Positions 25,801 through 33,879 are shown, counted from the stretch's first letter. The stretch: 53,338 nucleotides of DNA from GCA-2737665 sp044344795 (GCA_044344795.1 JBIJCF010000019.1:1-53338), one strand, 5' to 3'. Program-made: numbers and translations. The notes: generated by a model not told the origin, from the sequence alone.

Positions 25801-26253
25801 GTTACGTTAGAGCGAGTCGATTACAACCGACCAACACAAGACGCGACCAACTGGCATTCCGCAGCGGAGTCTGCCAACTTTGGCACACCAACAAAAGTTA
25901 ATTCTCAGTACAATGCATCAGGCACTGCAGATGATGGAGCTGTTACCATAACGAACGAAGTATTCTCTCCGGACAATGACGGCTTCAATGATGTTGTCAT
26001 AATCAACTACTTGTTTTCACAGCCCGGCTTTGTTGCAACGGTTGCCATTTACGATTCACGCGGACGATTAGTTCGGCGATTGGTGAACTCCGAATTACTG
26101 GGCACCGAAGGCGGCGCATTTTCCTGGGATGGCATCATGGACGATCAAACCAAAGCACGCGTAGGCATTTACGTTATTTACTTCGAAGCGTTTAATGCAG
26201 CTGGAGAAGTGAAGAAGTATAAAAGGAGTTGCGTGTTGGCGGGAAGGATGTAA
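22840..26253 (+). CDS. Surface protein with three lamin-tail domains and a CHU_C/FlgD-like C-terminus
   Basis: 1137 residues. Signal peptide MIQRLLLLVSLLMMGTTSIAQ. Residues 22-215 form a LamG/jelly-roll domain (FNDGDFTNNPTWSGDNSAFT ... FYFDDVYVG). Three repeats of an Ig-like Big_5 domain (DVLFNEPVDLTTSQI; QLCFNEGVDPTQL; GVWFNEPMDSLTL) alternate with three lamin-tail domains starting near residues 323, 589 and 857 (VIINEFMSDPSP, IVINEIMADPDP, IVINELLADPNE). The last 100 residues (VFSPDNDGFNDVVIINYLFS ... ATVAIYDSRGRLVRRL ... FSWDGIMDD) form a FlgD-like/gliding-associated C-terminal domain. The whole architecture is frequent in Bacteroidota T9SS cargo. I infer export to the surface; the partner or substrate is unknown, although LTDs occur with extracellular nucleases. 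Monocistronic. Confidence 0.88.
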   Translation: MIQRLLLLVSLLMMGTTSIAQITDNFNDGDFTNNPTWSGDNSAFTVNPSFQLQLNNVAADTSSLAFPSPFATNCEWQFWVRLNFAPSDNNNVRLYLMSDVINLQGPVNGYYVRMGENGSFDSVDLWEQNGTTHTKIIDGISGRVSYTNNVVKVKITRSAAGVWNLYSDTTGGSNFVQEGSVTNNNFTTSNYCGVWCRYTISNINRFYFDDVYVGPIIVDTTPPTIVSSIALSATQLDVLFNEPVDLTTSQITANYSVNNSIGNPITAVRDVSNPSLVHLTFTNSFVSATNYTITVNGVEDVAGNALVSGTSNFIWLPVVGAGYRDVIINEFMSDPSPIVGLPNTEFVELHNRTTNNFSLSGWKLTDGSSTGTIPSYTIPAGGYVILCANSDTALFTPFGPTVGLSTFPSLNNSGDNIIIRDNNNITIDTITFDLSWFRDPVKDDGGWTLELINPQTGNGCAPAGNWIASVNAQGGTPGIQNSVFNNSPDVVGPIVQSAWALSNNSVQLCFNEGVDPTQLLTLSNYDVPGIGAPISLTYDTATLQCVTLTFGTGFTNATTYTINFNNLIDCAGNAATPQSTTFAYYNFQAFDIVINEIMADPDPPVSLPNEEYFELHNTTAFPARLDNWTITTGTTTRTIPYCIIPADSFIIITSTTAAPFFVGLNVCGVTSFSSLTNTGSTITIRKPDGTLMHSVSYDDTWYNSSAKATGGWSLEQIDPNNPCGSTQNWSASNAPSGGTPGYRNSIRASNADSQQPRVLRVTVITADSIGVWFNEPMDSLTLVSALTYSVDNNIGSPIAIRAISPTFSRVDLKLPASIVSGITYTLSVGAVATDCVGNPVASPGTAPFALPEPVAPGDIVINELLADPNEDGTDFIELYNRSNKVIDLRKVVVCTEDTVASVYQEIEVVAPEGFLLFPGEFVVLSEKTAEVTSQYDNVDPNRCIELNIPTMNVDGDVVVIADTAFNVVDRVVYSSAWHFPLLQDTKGVTLERVDYNRPTQDATNWHSAAESANFGTPTKVNSQYNASGTADDGAVTITNEVFSPDNDGFNDVVIINYLFSQPGFVATVAIYDSRGRLVRRLVNSELLGTEGGAFSWDGIMDDQTKARVGIYVIYFEAFNAAGEVKKYKRSCVLAGRM
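25185..25200. repeat. 16-bp perfect palindrome AGTAAGCGCGCTTACT (copy 2)
   Basis: Identical to 21033-21048, extended by two bases on the left (TT). It codes for LVSALT in the LTD protein. Confidence 0.6.
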
Positions 26254-26285
26254 TTCGCAAGTTCGTTTCAAGTAACGTCATTTTG

Positions 26286-28007
26286 CTAGTGCAAACAAGT
26301 TCGTTTACCTAATACAACACCCGAAGCTTTGCAGGGAGCACACGGGGCTTTAACAAATCCATTTTCACAACTCTTGCAATCCTCATACAAGTAGCCTATT
26401 CCTTTACACACCGCACAACGCTGGATGTTGCCGTTGGAGTCGCGCCAGATAGAATTGCCTTTACACTCGTAACAGTAGTTGCCCACTTTGCCTGCAGTGC
26501 AATTAGGAACCTGACAAGGTTGTGTTGCAATCTTTCGCCCTAAGCAAGTGCGACAAGGGTTTTCAACTACATATTCTTCCACACCTGTGCCTTTACACTT
26601 TAAACAATTCTTCAGTTTTTCTTCTGCCTCCTTCTTCTCCCGATCTTTAATTAATTGCACTAAATCGAAAAACTCCGCGCGTTTCGTACCCAACTGCCCG
26701 GGCTTAATAGTATAGTTACGTTCTATAATATCTGCAGGATTGGCACCTACTACTTTAATCACATGATTGCCCGCATCCAACGTGATACGCTTTGCTTTAT
26801 TAATTTCAAAACCACCCAACGGCCGATTGTTGACAATTAAAGATGCCATCGCATTTGTTGTTGCATCAATAATAAAATACCGAGGCTGCTCAGGATTGGG
26901 TTGAGGCTCCGAAATGACTACGGGCGGCGATATCGGCGCGCTATCTTTCACTATGGGCTTTGCCATGTCAGTTACAACAGTATCCGTTTTCAATGGCGCT
27001 TTTGCAACTACCGACTCTTTCACATCTCGATTCAACCACCACAAAACAGCTGCAGCAAGAAACAAAAGCGCGAGTGTTCCAATCACGTATTTCTTAAAGC
27101 TACTTTTTGAAGAAGTCGTTGTTTGTCTTTTTATTGGCGACGGCTGCACATCAGCAACTGTGGTGGTAGTTCCGGGAAGTAAACTCCGTAATTCTTTTGC
27201 AGAACCTATTCGTGAAGCCGCTTGCTTAACCAGACAAGCTTTTAATAATGGATGATATTCTTTCGGCGCGTATTTAATTCTTTCTTCAATATCGGCGTTC
27301 AACAAATACGAAACAGCCTTTTCCGAAACACCATCCGAGCCGGAATTCAATAATTTCTCCCCGGTAATTAATTCAAACGCTAATGCTCCAAATGCCCACA
27401 AATCGACCTTTTGCGTAATACTTTCTGCTTCTCCATACTTCTTTAAGTCGAACTGTTCCGGAGCCATATAATCTAAAGTACCTACAAGACCAACAGTTGC
27501 TGTGCCTCCGCTGTTCATGACTTTGCTGATACCGAAATCAGTAATTTTTGCAACGGCATCGCCATCGTTTACTTGTACTAAAATATTTTGCGGTTTAAGG
27601 TCGCGGTGAATGATGTTACTCTTGTGCAAGTACGCAATGCCTCGAAGTATATCATCCAACATTTTATTCAACGTAGCCTGATCTTTGTTCTTCGCAAGAA
27701 AATCTTTCACTTCTCCACCATTGATATACTCCATGATTCCGACCTGAATTTTGATCGGAGTGCCGTGAATGGAATTGGTGTCATATTCTGTTACGTCGTA
27801 GTAACGCACGACATTGGGGTGATTCAATTGAATAACGCGCTTGATTTCTTCGAGAATTGTATAGCGCTGTTGTGTTTCCGCGGTAAAAAACTTTAGTGCC
27901 ACAGGTCGCTCCAACAATGTATCGTACGCCATAAATACTTTGGCGAATCCTCCTTTTCCAAGAAGATCTTTTTCGGGATTATATCGGTAGCGATCCTTAA
28001 ATTGCAT
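26286..28007 (-). CDS. Membrane Ser/Thr protein kinase with DnaJ-like cysteine-rich C-terminus
   Basis: 573 residues from the ATG at 28007 (an upstream in-frame start at 28049 would sit before the -7 box). Hanks-type kinase domain, residues 10-270: GKGGFAKV (17-24), Lys 39 (VALKFF), HRDLKPQN (134-141), DFG (157-159) and APEQFD, so it should be active. A single TM helix is at about 307-325. Beyond it is a PEGA-like beta segment (about 375-440: MASLIVNNRPLGGFEINKAK ... AGNHVIKVVG), a charged helix, and residues 468-573 with seven CxxC/Cx4C knuckles and CKGTG/CKGIG motifs like the DnaJ zinc-finger. The topology puts the Cys-rich domain outside the cytoplasm, where it may sense metal or redox state (inference). 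Divergent from the protease operon. Confidence 0.9.
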   Translation of the reverse strand: MQFKDRYRYNPEKDLLGKGGFAKVFMAYDTLLERPVALKFFTAETQQRYTILEEIKRVIQLNHPNVVRYYDVTEYDTNSIHGTPIKIQVGIMEYINGGEVKDFLAKNKDQATLNKMLDDILRGIAYLHKSNIIHRDLKPQNILVQVNDGDAVAKITDFGISKVMNSGGTATVGLVGTLDYMAPEQFDLKKYGEAESITQKVDLWAFGALAFELITGEKLLNSGSDGVSEKAVSYLLNADIEERIKYAPKEYHPLLKACLVKQAASRIGSAKELRSLLPGTTTTVADVQPSPIKRQTTTSSKSSFKKYVIGTLALLFLAAAVLWWLNRDVKESVVAKAPLKTDTVVTDMAKPIVKDSAPISPPVVISEPQPNPEQPRYFIIDATTNAMASLIVNNRPLGGFEINKAKRITLDAGNHVIKVVGANPADIIERNYTIKPGQLGTKRAEFFDLVQLIKDREKKEAEEKLKNCLKCKGTGVEEYVVENPCRTCLGRKIATQPCQVPNCTAGKVGNYCYECKGNSIWRDSNGNIQRCAVCKGIGYLYEDCKSCENGFVKAPCAPCKASGVVLGKRTCLH

Positions 28008-28011
28008 GCTG

Positions 28012-28019
28012 TAAAGATA
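28012..28019 (-). promoter_or_regulatory. Putative -7 element (TATCTTTA) of the kinase gene
   Basis: On the minus strand TATCTTTA ends 4 nt before the ATG at 28007. This supports the shorter start and suggests a leaderless mRNA. Confidence 0.45.
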
Positions 28020-28079
28020 TATGCAAGTTATAGACCAAGGTTCTCGCAAAAGGAATTACATCGTAAATTAACACCTACC

Positions 28080-28589
28080 ATGAAAAAACTATTTGTGCTA
28101 TTTGCGCTATGTGTTTGGGGATTAACCTCACACGCTGACGAGCCCGGCAACTACGAACCGTTTACGCTGGAGGTGTCTTTCGGCAAAGTGTTTAATAATT
28201 ATGACGTGATTCGTGTTAGCCGCACGTGGTGGCGCGGTGAGCCTGGTCAGCCGGACACAACAATTATAACGCCCGGATCATCATCCTCAATTGAATTAAC
28301 GCCATCGCAAGGTTATGCTTCTTGGCTGTATGTTCGCAATACCGCAGGCAAAAACATAGATTCTCTGGAATTAACAGTAGATCAAAACACTACGTTTACC
28401 ATAGATTCTATCAGTGTTTCAGGGAAAATTCATTATCGTGTTACAGGCTTTAAACAAAATGAAATCGATTTACCCGTCATTGGACCCGTAAATAAAACCT
28501 CCATGTTGCTGCTGGTTCTGGCTGCAGTTGCTTTGATCTCATTTGCATTCTTCTGGAGTTGGAAAAGAATTAAGTCGCCTCTGCCATGA
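28080..28589 (+). CDS. Unknown exported, membrane-anchored protein
   Basis: 169 residues from the ATG at 28080. Signal peptide MKKLFVLFALCVWGLTSHA, a single beta-rich domain (residues 25-140: YEPFTLEVSFGKVFNNYDVI ... LYVRNTAGKNIDSLELTVDQ), and a C-terminal TM helix (SMLLLVLAAVALISFAFFW) with basic KRIK after it. The domain therefore faces the periplasm and the tail faces the cytosol. No family was recognised. The stop overlaps the start of the aspartic protease gene by 4 bp (ATGA), so the two are translationally coupled and may form a unit. The start region faces the divergent kinase gene across 72 bp. Confidence 0.65.
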   Translation: MKKLFVLFALCVWGLTSHADEPGNYEPFTLEVSFGKVFNNYDVIRVSRTWWRGEPGQPDTTIITPGSSSSIELTPSQGYASWLYVRNTAGKNIDSLELTVDQNTTFTIDSISVSGKIHYRVTGFKQNEIDLPVIGPVNKTSMLLLVLAAVALISFAFFWSWKRIKSPLP

Positions 28590-29848
28590 AGAAATTTTCG
28601 CTGCTGTTATTTGCTGCACTAAGCTATTGCGGCGTTTACGGTCAGCACTCCGCCGGTTTGCATCGCCTTTTACACGCATCGGAATTTTTTATGTTTCGTG
28701 ATTCGTTAACGATGCTCGCACCGCATATAAGCAGCGACGACAAAAGCTACTTCTCTTGCTGGGAAGCTTCTCTTTTCCGGTCATCCAACTTTGCAAATAG
28801 CTTAATTGATAGTACGCTAACACACTCGATGCTTCACGATTCATTGCGGCTCGACTTGTTGATGCTTCGCGCCCAGAACAGTTTCAGAGCAACGCAATAT
28901 GGCGCAGCCGATTCTGTCACAAATATTATTTTGTCGGAATACAAAGCATACTTGGCTGTGGGCGAACTCACAGAGATGAAAAATTTCAGCACGATTACCA
29001 AAGCGACCAAAAACACGCCTGAGCAACGTGTTCAACGTAACACCACTGTTACCATTAAGTTTCATCGAGACATTGCCCAAGAAATAAAAGTTCCCGTAAA
29101 AGTTAATGATCGCAAAACAGATTTCATTTTTGATACCGGTGCCAACATTTCTGCTATCAGTGCTTCTGAAGCTAAACGAATGCAATTAAAAATGCTTGGT
29201 GCAACAATGCGCGTGGCTACATCATCGCGCGCAGGAGTTAATGCAGAACTTGCACTGTGCGACAAATTAGAACTTGGCGATGCAACATTTTTTAATGTGC
29301 TGTTTATCGTATTGCCCGATGCTGATCTGAAATTTGTCGGAGGGTTATATAAAATCAGAGGCATCATTGGAATGCCCGTAATTCAGCAGTTGGAAGAGAT
29401 ACAAATTCATAGTAACGGCAACATCATCAGTCCTGAACAACCAACCACTTCGACTGTTCGAAATTTAGGTTTCATGGGAAATATGCCATTCATTGCTGCC
29501 ACATTTTTTGGAAGCACGCACGCCTATGTATTTGACACCGGTGCAGGAGTTTCTGTTTTTAATTCACGCTTCATCGCGGCATACAACGACTCTTTAGGTA
29601 AAACCAAAACATCGGAAGGTAAAATCGGCGGAGCGGGAGGCACTCAAAAAACAAAATTGATTCGGTTCAAAAATGCGCGATATGAAATTGGCGGAAACAC
29701 AGGTGTAATTAAAACAGGGATTGCTCAAGTTAATCCGGGCGAAGATGCATTAAGTGCGCTTTACGGCATTTTGGGCGAAGACATTTTAGTGCCATGGAAA
29801 GTTGTAACGATGAATTTCAAAGCCGGATTCGTCTTATTGCAGAATTAG
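28586..29848 (+). CDS. Retropepsin-like aspartic protease with two DTG motifs
   Basis: 420 residues. Signal peptide MKKFSLLLFAALSYCGVYGQ. A helical region (residues about 25-140) is followed by two copies of an aspartyl protease fold, each with a catalytic triad: FIFDTGANISAIS (near residue 185) and YVFDTGAGVSVFN (near residue 315), separated by RGIIGMPVIQQLEEIQI, the hydrophobic-G motif. Retroviral-type proteases act as dimers with one DTG each, whereas pepsins carry two in one chain; a two-DTG bacterial protein fits a single-chain pseudo-dimer. I infer a periplasmic or surface endopeptidase. The substrate is unknown. Cotranscribed with the preceding membrane protein. Confidence 0.85.
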   Translation: MKKFSLLLFAALSYCGVYGQHSAGLHRLLHASEFFMFRDSLTMLAPHISSDDKSYFSCWEASLFRSSNFANSLIDSTLTHSMLHDSLRLDLLMLRAQNSFRATQYGAADSVTNIILSEYKAYLAVGELTEMKNFSTITKATKNTPEQRVQRNTTVTIKFHRDIAQEIKVPVKVNDRKTDFIFDTGANISAISASEAKRMQLKMLGATMRVATSSRAGVNAELALCDKLELGDATFFNVLFIVLPDADLKFVGGLYKIRGIIGMPVIQQLEEIQIHSNGNIISPEQPTTSTVRNLGFMGNMPFIAATFFGSTHAYVFDTGAGVSVFNSRFIAAYNDSLGKTKTSEGKIGGAGGTQKTKLIRFKNARYEIGGNTGVIKTGIAQVNPGEDALSALYGILGEDILVPWKVVTMNFKAGFVLLQN

Positions 29849-29961
29849 TTTGGGGCGCTATATTCCGCATTATTATTACAATTATTCTCTCCGCTTTCGG
29901 ACTCGTCGAAAAAGCAAATTACCGTAACGAATATGCCTTATATTCGCCCGTTAAATAAATT

Positions 29962-30747
29962 ATGATCATGAATTATCAGAATATCTTATTGACAGCTGAA
30001 GGAGGAATTTGCACATTAACGGTAAATCGTCCGGATAAATTAAATGCATTGAATCAAGCCACCATGAGTGAACTTGAACATGCGTTTCAGCATATTATTG
30101 CTAATCCTGAAATCAAAGGAGTAATTGTTACAGGATCGGGAAGTAAAGCGTTTGTAGCCGGAGCTGACATTTCTGAATTTGTAGGATTGGATCAGGCCGG
30201 CGGACGTGCATTTTCCGAAAAAGGAAATGCCATTTTCAAAATGATTGAAATGTGCCCGAAACCTGTTATTGCAGCGGTAAACGGTTATGCATTGGGTGGT
30301 GGTTGCGAATTGGCTATGGCTTGTCACATGCGTATTGCTTCCGAAGCAGCTCGTTTTGGTCAACCGGAAGTAAATCTTGGTTTGATTCCGGGATATGGCG
30401 GAACACAGCGCTTAACACAGCATATCGGACGCGGTCGTGCAACAGAATTGTTAATGACCGGAGATATTATCAGTGCTGCGGACGCTTACCGCGTAGGTTT
30501 GTGCAACTATCTGGTAAAGCCGGAAGAGTTGATTCCGAAATGCGTTGAAATTCTGCAGAAAATCATCACCAAAGCGCCTTTCGCGGTGAGTGAAATCGTG
30601 AAATGTGTAGATGCCCACTACAAAGACGGCACAGACGGATTTGAGTTCGAGATCGATTCGTTCGGGCGCTGTTGCGGCACAGAAGACTTTAAAGAAGGGG
30701 CAGCGGCCTTCTTGGAAAAGCGAAAAGCAGCCTTTACCGGCAAATAA
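29962..30747 (+). CDS. Enoyl-CoA hydratase/isomerase (crotonase) family protein
   Basis: 261 residues (259 from the second ATG at 29968, which fits the family start MNYQNILL better). Crotonase fold. The oxyanion-hole loop VAGADISEF and both catalytic Glu, in GGGCELAM and, exactly 20 residues later, FGQPEVNLG, are present, so it should hydrate 2-enoyl-CoA to 3-hydroxyacyl-CoA (EC 4.2.1.17, or 3-hydroxybutyryl-CoA dehydratase). GYGGTQRL and the C-terminal helix KEGAAAFLEKRKAAFTGK are family-typical. It stands alone and ends in a strong terminator. Role in fatty acid or amino acid degradation is inferred. Confidence 0.93.
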   Translation: MIMNYQNILLTAEGGICTLTVNRPDKLNALNQATMSELEHAFQHIIANPEIKGVIVTGSGSKAFVAGADISEFVGLDQAGGRAFSEKGNAIFKMIEMCPKPVIAAVNGYALGGGCELAMACHMRIASEAARFGQPEVNLGLIPGYGGTQRLTQHIGRGRATELLMTGDIISAADAYRVGLCNYLVKPEELIPKCVEILQKIITKAPFAVSEIVKCVDAHYKDGTDGFEFEIDSFGRCCGTEDFKEGAAAFLEKRKAAFTGK

Positions 30748-30751
30748 TATC

Positions 30752-30779
30752 AGGCGGACCTTGTGTCCGCCTTTCTTTT
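30752..30779 (+). terminator. Rho-independent terminator of the crotonase gene
   Basis: Perfect 8-bp stem AGGCGGAC / GTCCGCCT with a 5-nt loop, then TTCTTTT, 5 nt after the stop codon. Confidence 0.9.
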
Positions 30780-30879
30780 GCCCTTTGATTTTCAACGCTC
30801 AGCGGTTCAAAACCTCCTGAAACAGCATTCTTTAGGCTTGCCTTTTTCAGTGATCTTCGTTAAGTGGAGGTTAGCTATC

Positions 30880-32388
30880 TTGAACGCACTTAGAAAATTA
30901 GCAGGACAAACTGCTGTGTATGGATTAAGCACCATTGTCGGGCGACTGCTCAACTATGCGTTGGTGCCCTTCTACACTTACATTTTCGGTGCACCGGCGG
31001 ATTTCGGAACCAACACCGAATTCTATGCCTACATCTCGTTTTTCAATATCATTTTCACCTACGGTATGGAAACCGCGCTGTTTCACTTTTCGGCTCACAC
31101 GCCGGATAAAGAACGCGTGTACAGCACTGCTTTACGTTCATTACTAATTTCTACTGCGGTACTCACTCTGCCGTTTTTGTTTTTCGCTGATTCTATTGCA
31201 AGCACTCTTCGTTACCCGGGTCATTCAGACTTTGTTGTGTGGGCCATTCTCATTATTGCAACTGATGCCATTGCGGCGATTCCTTTTGCGAAACTGCGAG
31301 AAGAGAATAAAGCAGCTCGTTTCGCCGGGATTAAGTTTCTGAACATTCTGGTGAATTTGAGTCTTAACTTTTTCTTCATCGGATATTGTAAGCACGCTTA
31401 CGAAAATAATCCGGGCTCATTTGCAGCCGGCATCTACGACCCCGATATCGGCATCGGTTACGCTTTCCTAGCCAATCTTATTGCAAACGCGATCACACTT
31501 GTACTACTCTCGAAGGAATTGGGACGTGTGCGCGGTGTATTTGACAGCGCCTTATTTAAAAAGATGTTGCGGTACGCTTTGCCCTTGCTAATTGTGGGAC
31601 TTGCAGGAATGGCCAATGAAACGCTGGACCGAATTCTATTGAAATACTTATTGCCCGAAGGAATTGGAGAAACGCAAGTGGGCATCTATGGCGCTTGCTA
31701 TAAAATTTCAATTCTCATGACGATTTTCATTCAGGCGTTTCGTTATGCTGCAGAACCGTTTTTCTTCGCGAAACAAAAAGAAGACAATGCAAGGGAGATG
31801 TACGCAGATGTGATGTTGTGGTTCGTGTTGTTTTGTCTTGTGATATTTTTAGGCACCACAGTAAATCTATCGTGGATTCAATATTTCGTGGGTGAGGCCT
31901 ATCGTGTAGGATTGGGCGTTGTTCCAATTCTGATGCTTGCCAATTTGTTTCTCGGCATGTACTTCAATCTTTCCATATGGTACAAACTAACCGGACGTAC
32001 ACAATTCGGGATGTGGTTAACAACCGCAGGGGCTATTATTACAATTACTTTAAACACCTGGTGGATTCCAATGCAAAACGATTGGATAGGAGGCTATATG
32101 GGTTCTGCATGGGCGACGCTCTTGTGTTACGGAAGTATGATGGTGGCTTCATACTTTATCGGGCAGAAGTATTATCCGGTGGCTTATCCGGTTTCTAAAA
32201 TTCTATTTTACATCATCCTTGCCGTGTTACTCTACATGGTGTATCACATTATAGCACCCGATTCATTTTTACTTAATCTGATTACAGGTAACATTATGTT
32301 GGTGGTTTTTTTGGGTGTCTTATGGATACGAGAAAAGCCTCTACAGTTGCTGGCGCGCAGCAGAGCTTCCAAATCACCTAACCCCTAA
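30880..32388 (+). CDS. Polysaccharide biosynthesis flippase (MVF/Wzx-type)
   Basis: 502 residues from a TTG at 30880, chosen because GGAGG (30866-30870) precedes it by 9 nt, one of the few Shine-Dalgarno sequences in the window. The longer frame from 30763 would overlap the terminator 30752-30779. About 12 to 14 hydrophobic helices; the N-terminal segment LRKLAGQTAVYGLSTIVGRL and TYGMETALFHFSAH are typical of the oligosaccharide flippase/MATE-like branch found beside dut in Bacteroidota. The family moves lipid-linked glycans across the inner membrane. The precise glycan is unknown. It starts the plus-strand envelope cluster, 18 bp before dut. Confidence 0.87.
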   Translation: MNALRKLAGQTAVYGLSTIVGRLLNYALVPFYTYIFGAPADFGTNTEFYAYISFFNIIFTYGMETALFHFSAHTPDKERVYSTALRSLLISTAVLTLPFLFFADSIASTLRYPGHSDFVVWAILIIATDAIAAIPFAKLREENKAARFAGIKFLNILVNLSLNFFFIGYCKHAYENNPGSFAAGIYDPDIGIGYAFLANLIANAITLVLLSKELGRVRGVFDSALFKKMLRYALPLLIVGLAGMANETLDRILLKYLLPEGIGETQVGIYGACYKISILMTIFIQAFRYAAEPFFFAKQKEDNAREMYADVMLWFVLFCLVIFLGTTVNLSWIQYFVGEAYRVGLGVVPILMLANLFLGMYFNLSIWYKLTGRTQFGMWLTTAGAIITITLNTWWIPMQNDWIGGYMGSAWATLLCYGSMMVASYFIGQKYYPVAYPVSKILFYIILAVLLYMVYHIIAPDSFLLNLITGNIMLVVFLGVLWIREKPLQLLARSRASKSPNP

Positions 32389-32394
32389 AATCGG

Positions 32395-32402
32395 TAACTT
32401 CG
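32395..32402 (+). promoter_or_regulatory. Putative -7 element (TAACTTCG) of dut
   Basis: TAACTTCG is one base off TAnnTTTG and ends 4 nt before the dut ATG. It would give dut an internal, leaderless transcript within the cluster. Confidence 0.35.
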
Positions 32403-32406
32403 CAAG

Positions 32407-32844
32407 ATGATTAAAGTACCCGTAATTAACCGCTCCAAACACGCCCTTCCTGCTTATGCGACCGATGCTGCAGCAGGTCTCGATTTGCGCGCAACACTTG
32501 AAGATTCCATAACATTAGCACCACTCCAACGAGCACTCATTCCGACAGGTCTTTATATTGAACTTCCTGTTGGCTATGAAGCGCAAGTGCGTCCTAGAAG
32601 CGGACTTGCAGCTAAAAACGGAGTTACTGTCCTGAATAGCCCCGGAACAATTGACGCTGACTATCGCGGTGAAATCAAAGTTATTCTGGTTAACCTTTCT
32701 AATGAACCCTTTGTTGTCCGGGATGGAGAACGCATAGCACAACTTGTAATTGCAAAACATGAACAAATAACGTGGCAGGAAACCGATCAGCTCAACGAAT
32801 CCGAGCGCGGATCAGGTGGATTTGGTCACACAGGCAAACAATAA
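32407..32844 (+). CDS. dut: dUTP diphosphatase
   Basis: 145 residues, normal for the trimeric dUTPase (EC 3.6.1.23), which hydrolyses dUTP to dUMP and PPi to keep uracil out of DNA. All five motifs are visible: AAGLDLRA (motif 1), RPRSGLAAKNG (2), GTIDADYRGEIKVIL (3, with the catalytic Asp in IDADY), GERIAQLVI (4) and RGSGGFGHTG (5, the Gly-rich C-terminal arm that closes over the substrate). Starts at ATG 32407. Confidence 0.97.
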   Translation: MIKVPVINRSKHALPAYATDAAAGLDLRATLEDSITLAPLQRALIPTGLYIELPVGYEAQVRPRSGLAAKNGVTVLNSPGTIDADYRGEIKVILVNLSNEPFVVRDGERIAQLVIAKHEQITWQETDQLNESERGSGGFGHTGKQ

Positions 32845-32866
32845 CACAACTGAATAAGTAGAACTT

Positions 32867-33874
32867 ATGAGAATTATTATTCCAATGGCCGGTATGGGTA
32901 AACGTATGCGCCCGCACACATTAACTGTTCCGAAACCGCTTGTGCCTATTGCCGGAAAACCAATCGTGCAAAGACTTGTAGAAGACATTACCCAAGTGTG
33001 TAACGAAAAGGTTGAAGAGATTGCATTCATCATCGCACCTTCATTTGACGCTGAAGTAGAAAAAATGTTGACCGGCATTGCTGCTGACCTAGGAGCAAAA
33101 GGAAGCATCTGGTATCAGGAAGAAGCATTGGGAACAGCACATGCTATCTTGTGCGCAGCTCCGGCCCTGGAGGGTAAAGTTGTTGTCGCTTTTGCTGATA
33201 CGTTATTCAAAGCGGATTTCAAGATGGACACCACACGCGAAGGAATTATTTGGGTGCAAAAAATCGAAGATCCTCGCGCGTTTGGTGTTGTTAAACTCGA
33301 TCATTCCGGCAATATCACCGATTTTGTAGAAAAGCCGCAAACTTTTGTAAGTGACCTCGCCATCATCGGGATCTACTACTTTAACGATGGCGCTTATCTC
33401 CGCAGTGAATTACAGTATTTGCTCGACAATGACATTCGCGATAAAGGAGAATATCAATTAACCAACGCCTTGGAAAACATGAAAACCAAGGGTACAAAAT
33501 TCGCTCCGGGCAAAGTTACCGAATGGTTGGATTGCGGGAACAAAGACGCCACCGTGTACACCAATCAGCGCTATCTCGAATTTATTTCGAATTCGAAAGA
33601 ACTGAAAGGAGATGGTGTTATTCTCGAAAACTCAACGGTGATTGAACCGTGTTACATTGGTAACGGAGCACATATTGTGAATAGCGTAATCGGGCCGCAC
33701 GTTTCTGTTGGCGCGGGCACCCGCATTGAAAGCAGCGTTATTTCAAATTCGATTATTCAAACGCACACCAAAATCAAAGATGCGCGCATTGTCAATTCTA
33801 TGGTTGGTAATTACGCCGAAATACATGGCAAAGCTTTTGATTTGAGTGTGGGTGATTATAACATTATTAAATAG
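32867..33874 (+). CDS. Sugar-phosphate nucleotidyltransferase with left-handed beta-helix
   Basis: 335 residues. The N-terminal Rossmann-like nucleotidyltransferase domain opens with IIIPMAGMGKRMRPHTLTVP-type sequence (the G-x-G-x-R-x-R-P signature, residues 7-15) and PKPLVPIAGKPIVQ, and contains EEALGTAHAI and LWYQ-like loops. Residues 255-335 show hexapeptide repeats (ILENSTVIEPCYIGNGAHIV ... ), a left-handed beta-helix. The family makes NDP-sugars from sugar-1-phosphates. The substrate could be glucose-1-P, mannose-1-P or N-acetylglucosamine-1-P; I cannot decide. It follows dut by 22 bp in a conserved envelope cluster. Confidence 0.88.
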   Translation: MRIIIPMAGMGKRMRPHTLTVPKPLVPIAGKPIVQRLVEDITQVCNEKVEEIAFIIAPSFDAEVEKMLTGIAADLGAKGSIWYQEEALGTAHAILCAAPALEGKVVVAFADTLFKADFKMDTTREGIIWVQKIEDPRAFGVVKLDHSGNITDFVEKPQTFVSDLAIIGIYYFNDGAYLRSELQYLLDNDIRDKGEYQLTNALENMKTKGTKFAPGKVTEWLDCGNKDATVYTNQRYLEFISNSKELKGDGVILENSTVIEPCYIGNGAHIVNSVIGPHVSVGAGTRIESSVISNSIIQTHTKIKDARIVNSMVGNYAEIHGKAFDLSVGDYNIIK

Positions 33875-33879
33875 TAAGC

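Noticed and set aside
28002..28079. Upstream extension of the membrane-anchored protein
   Set aside because: It reads through the kinase promoter and removes a clean signal-peptide start at 28080.
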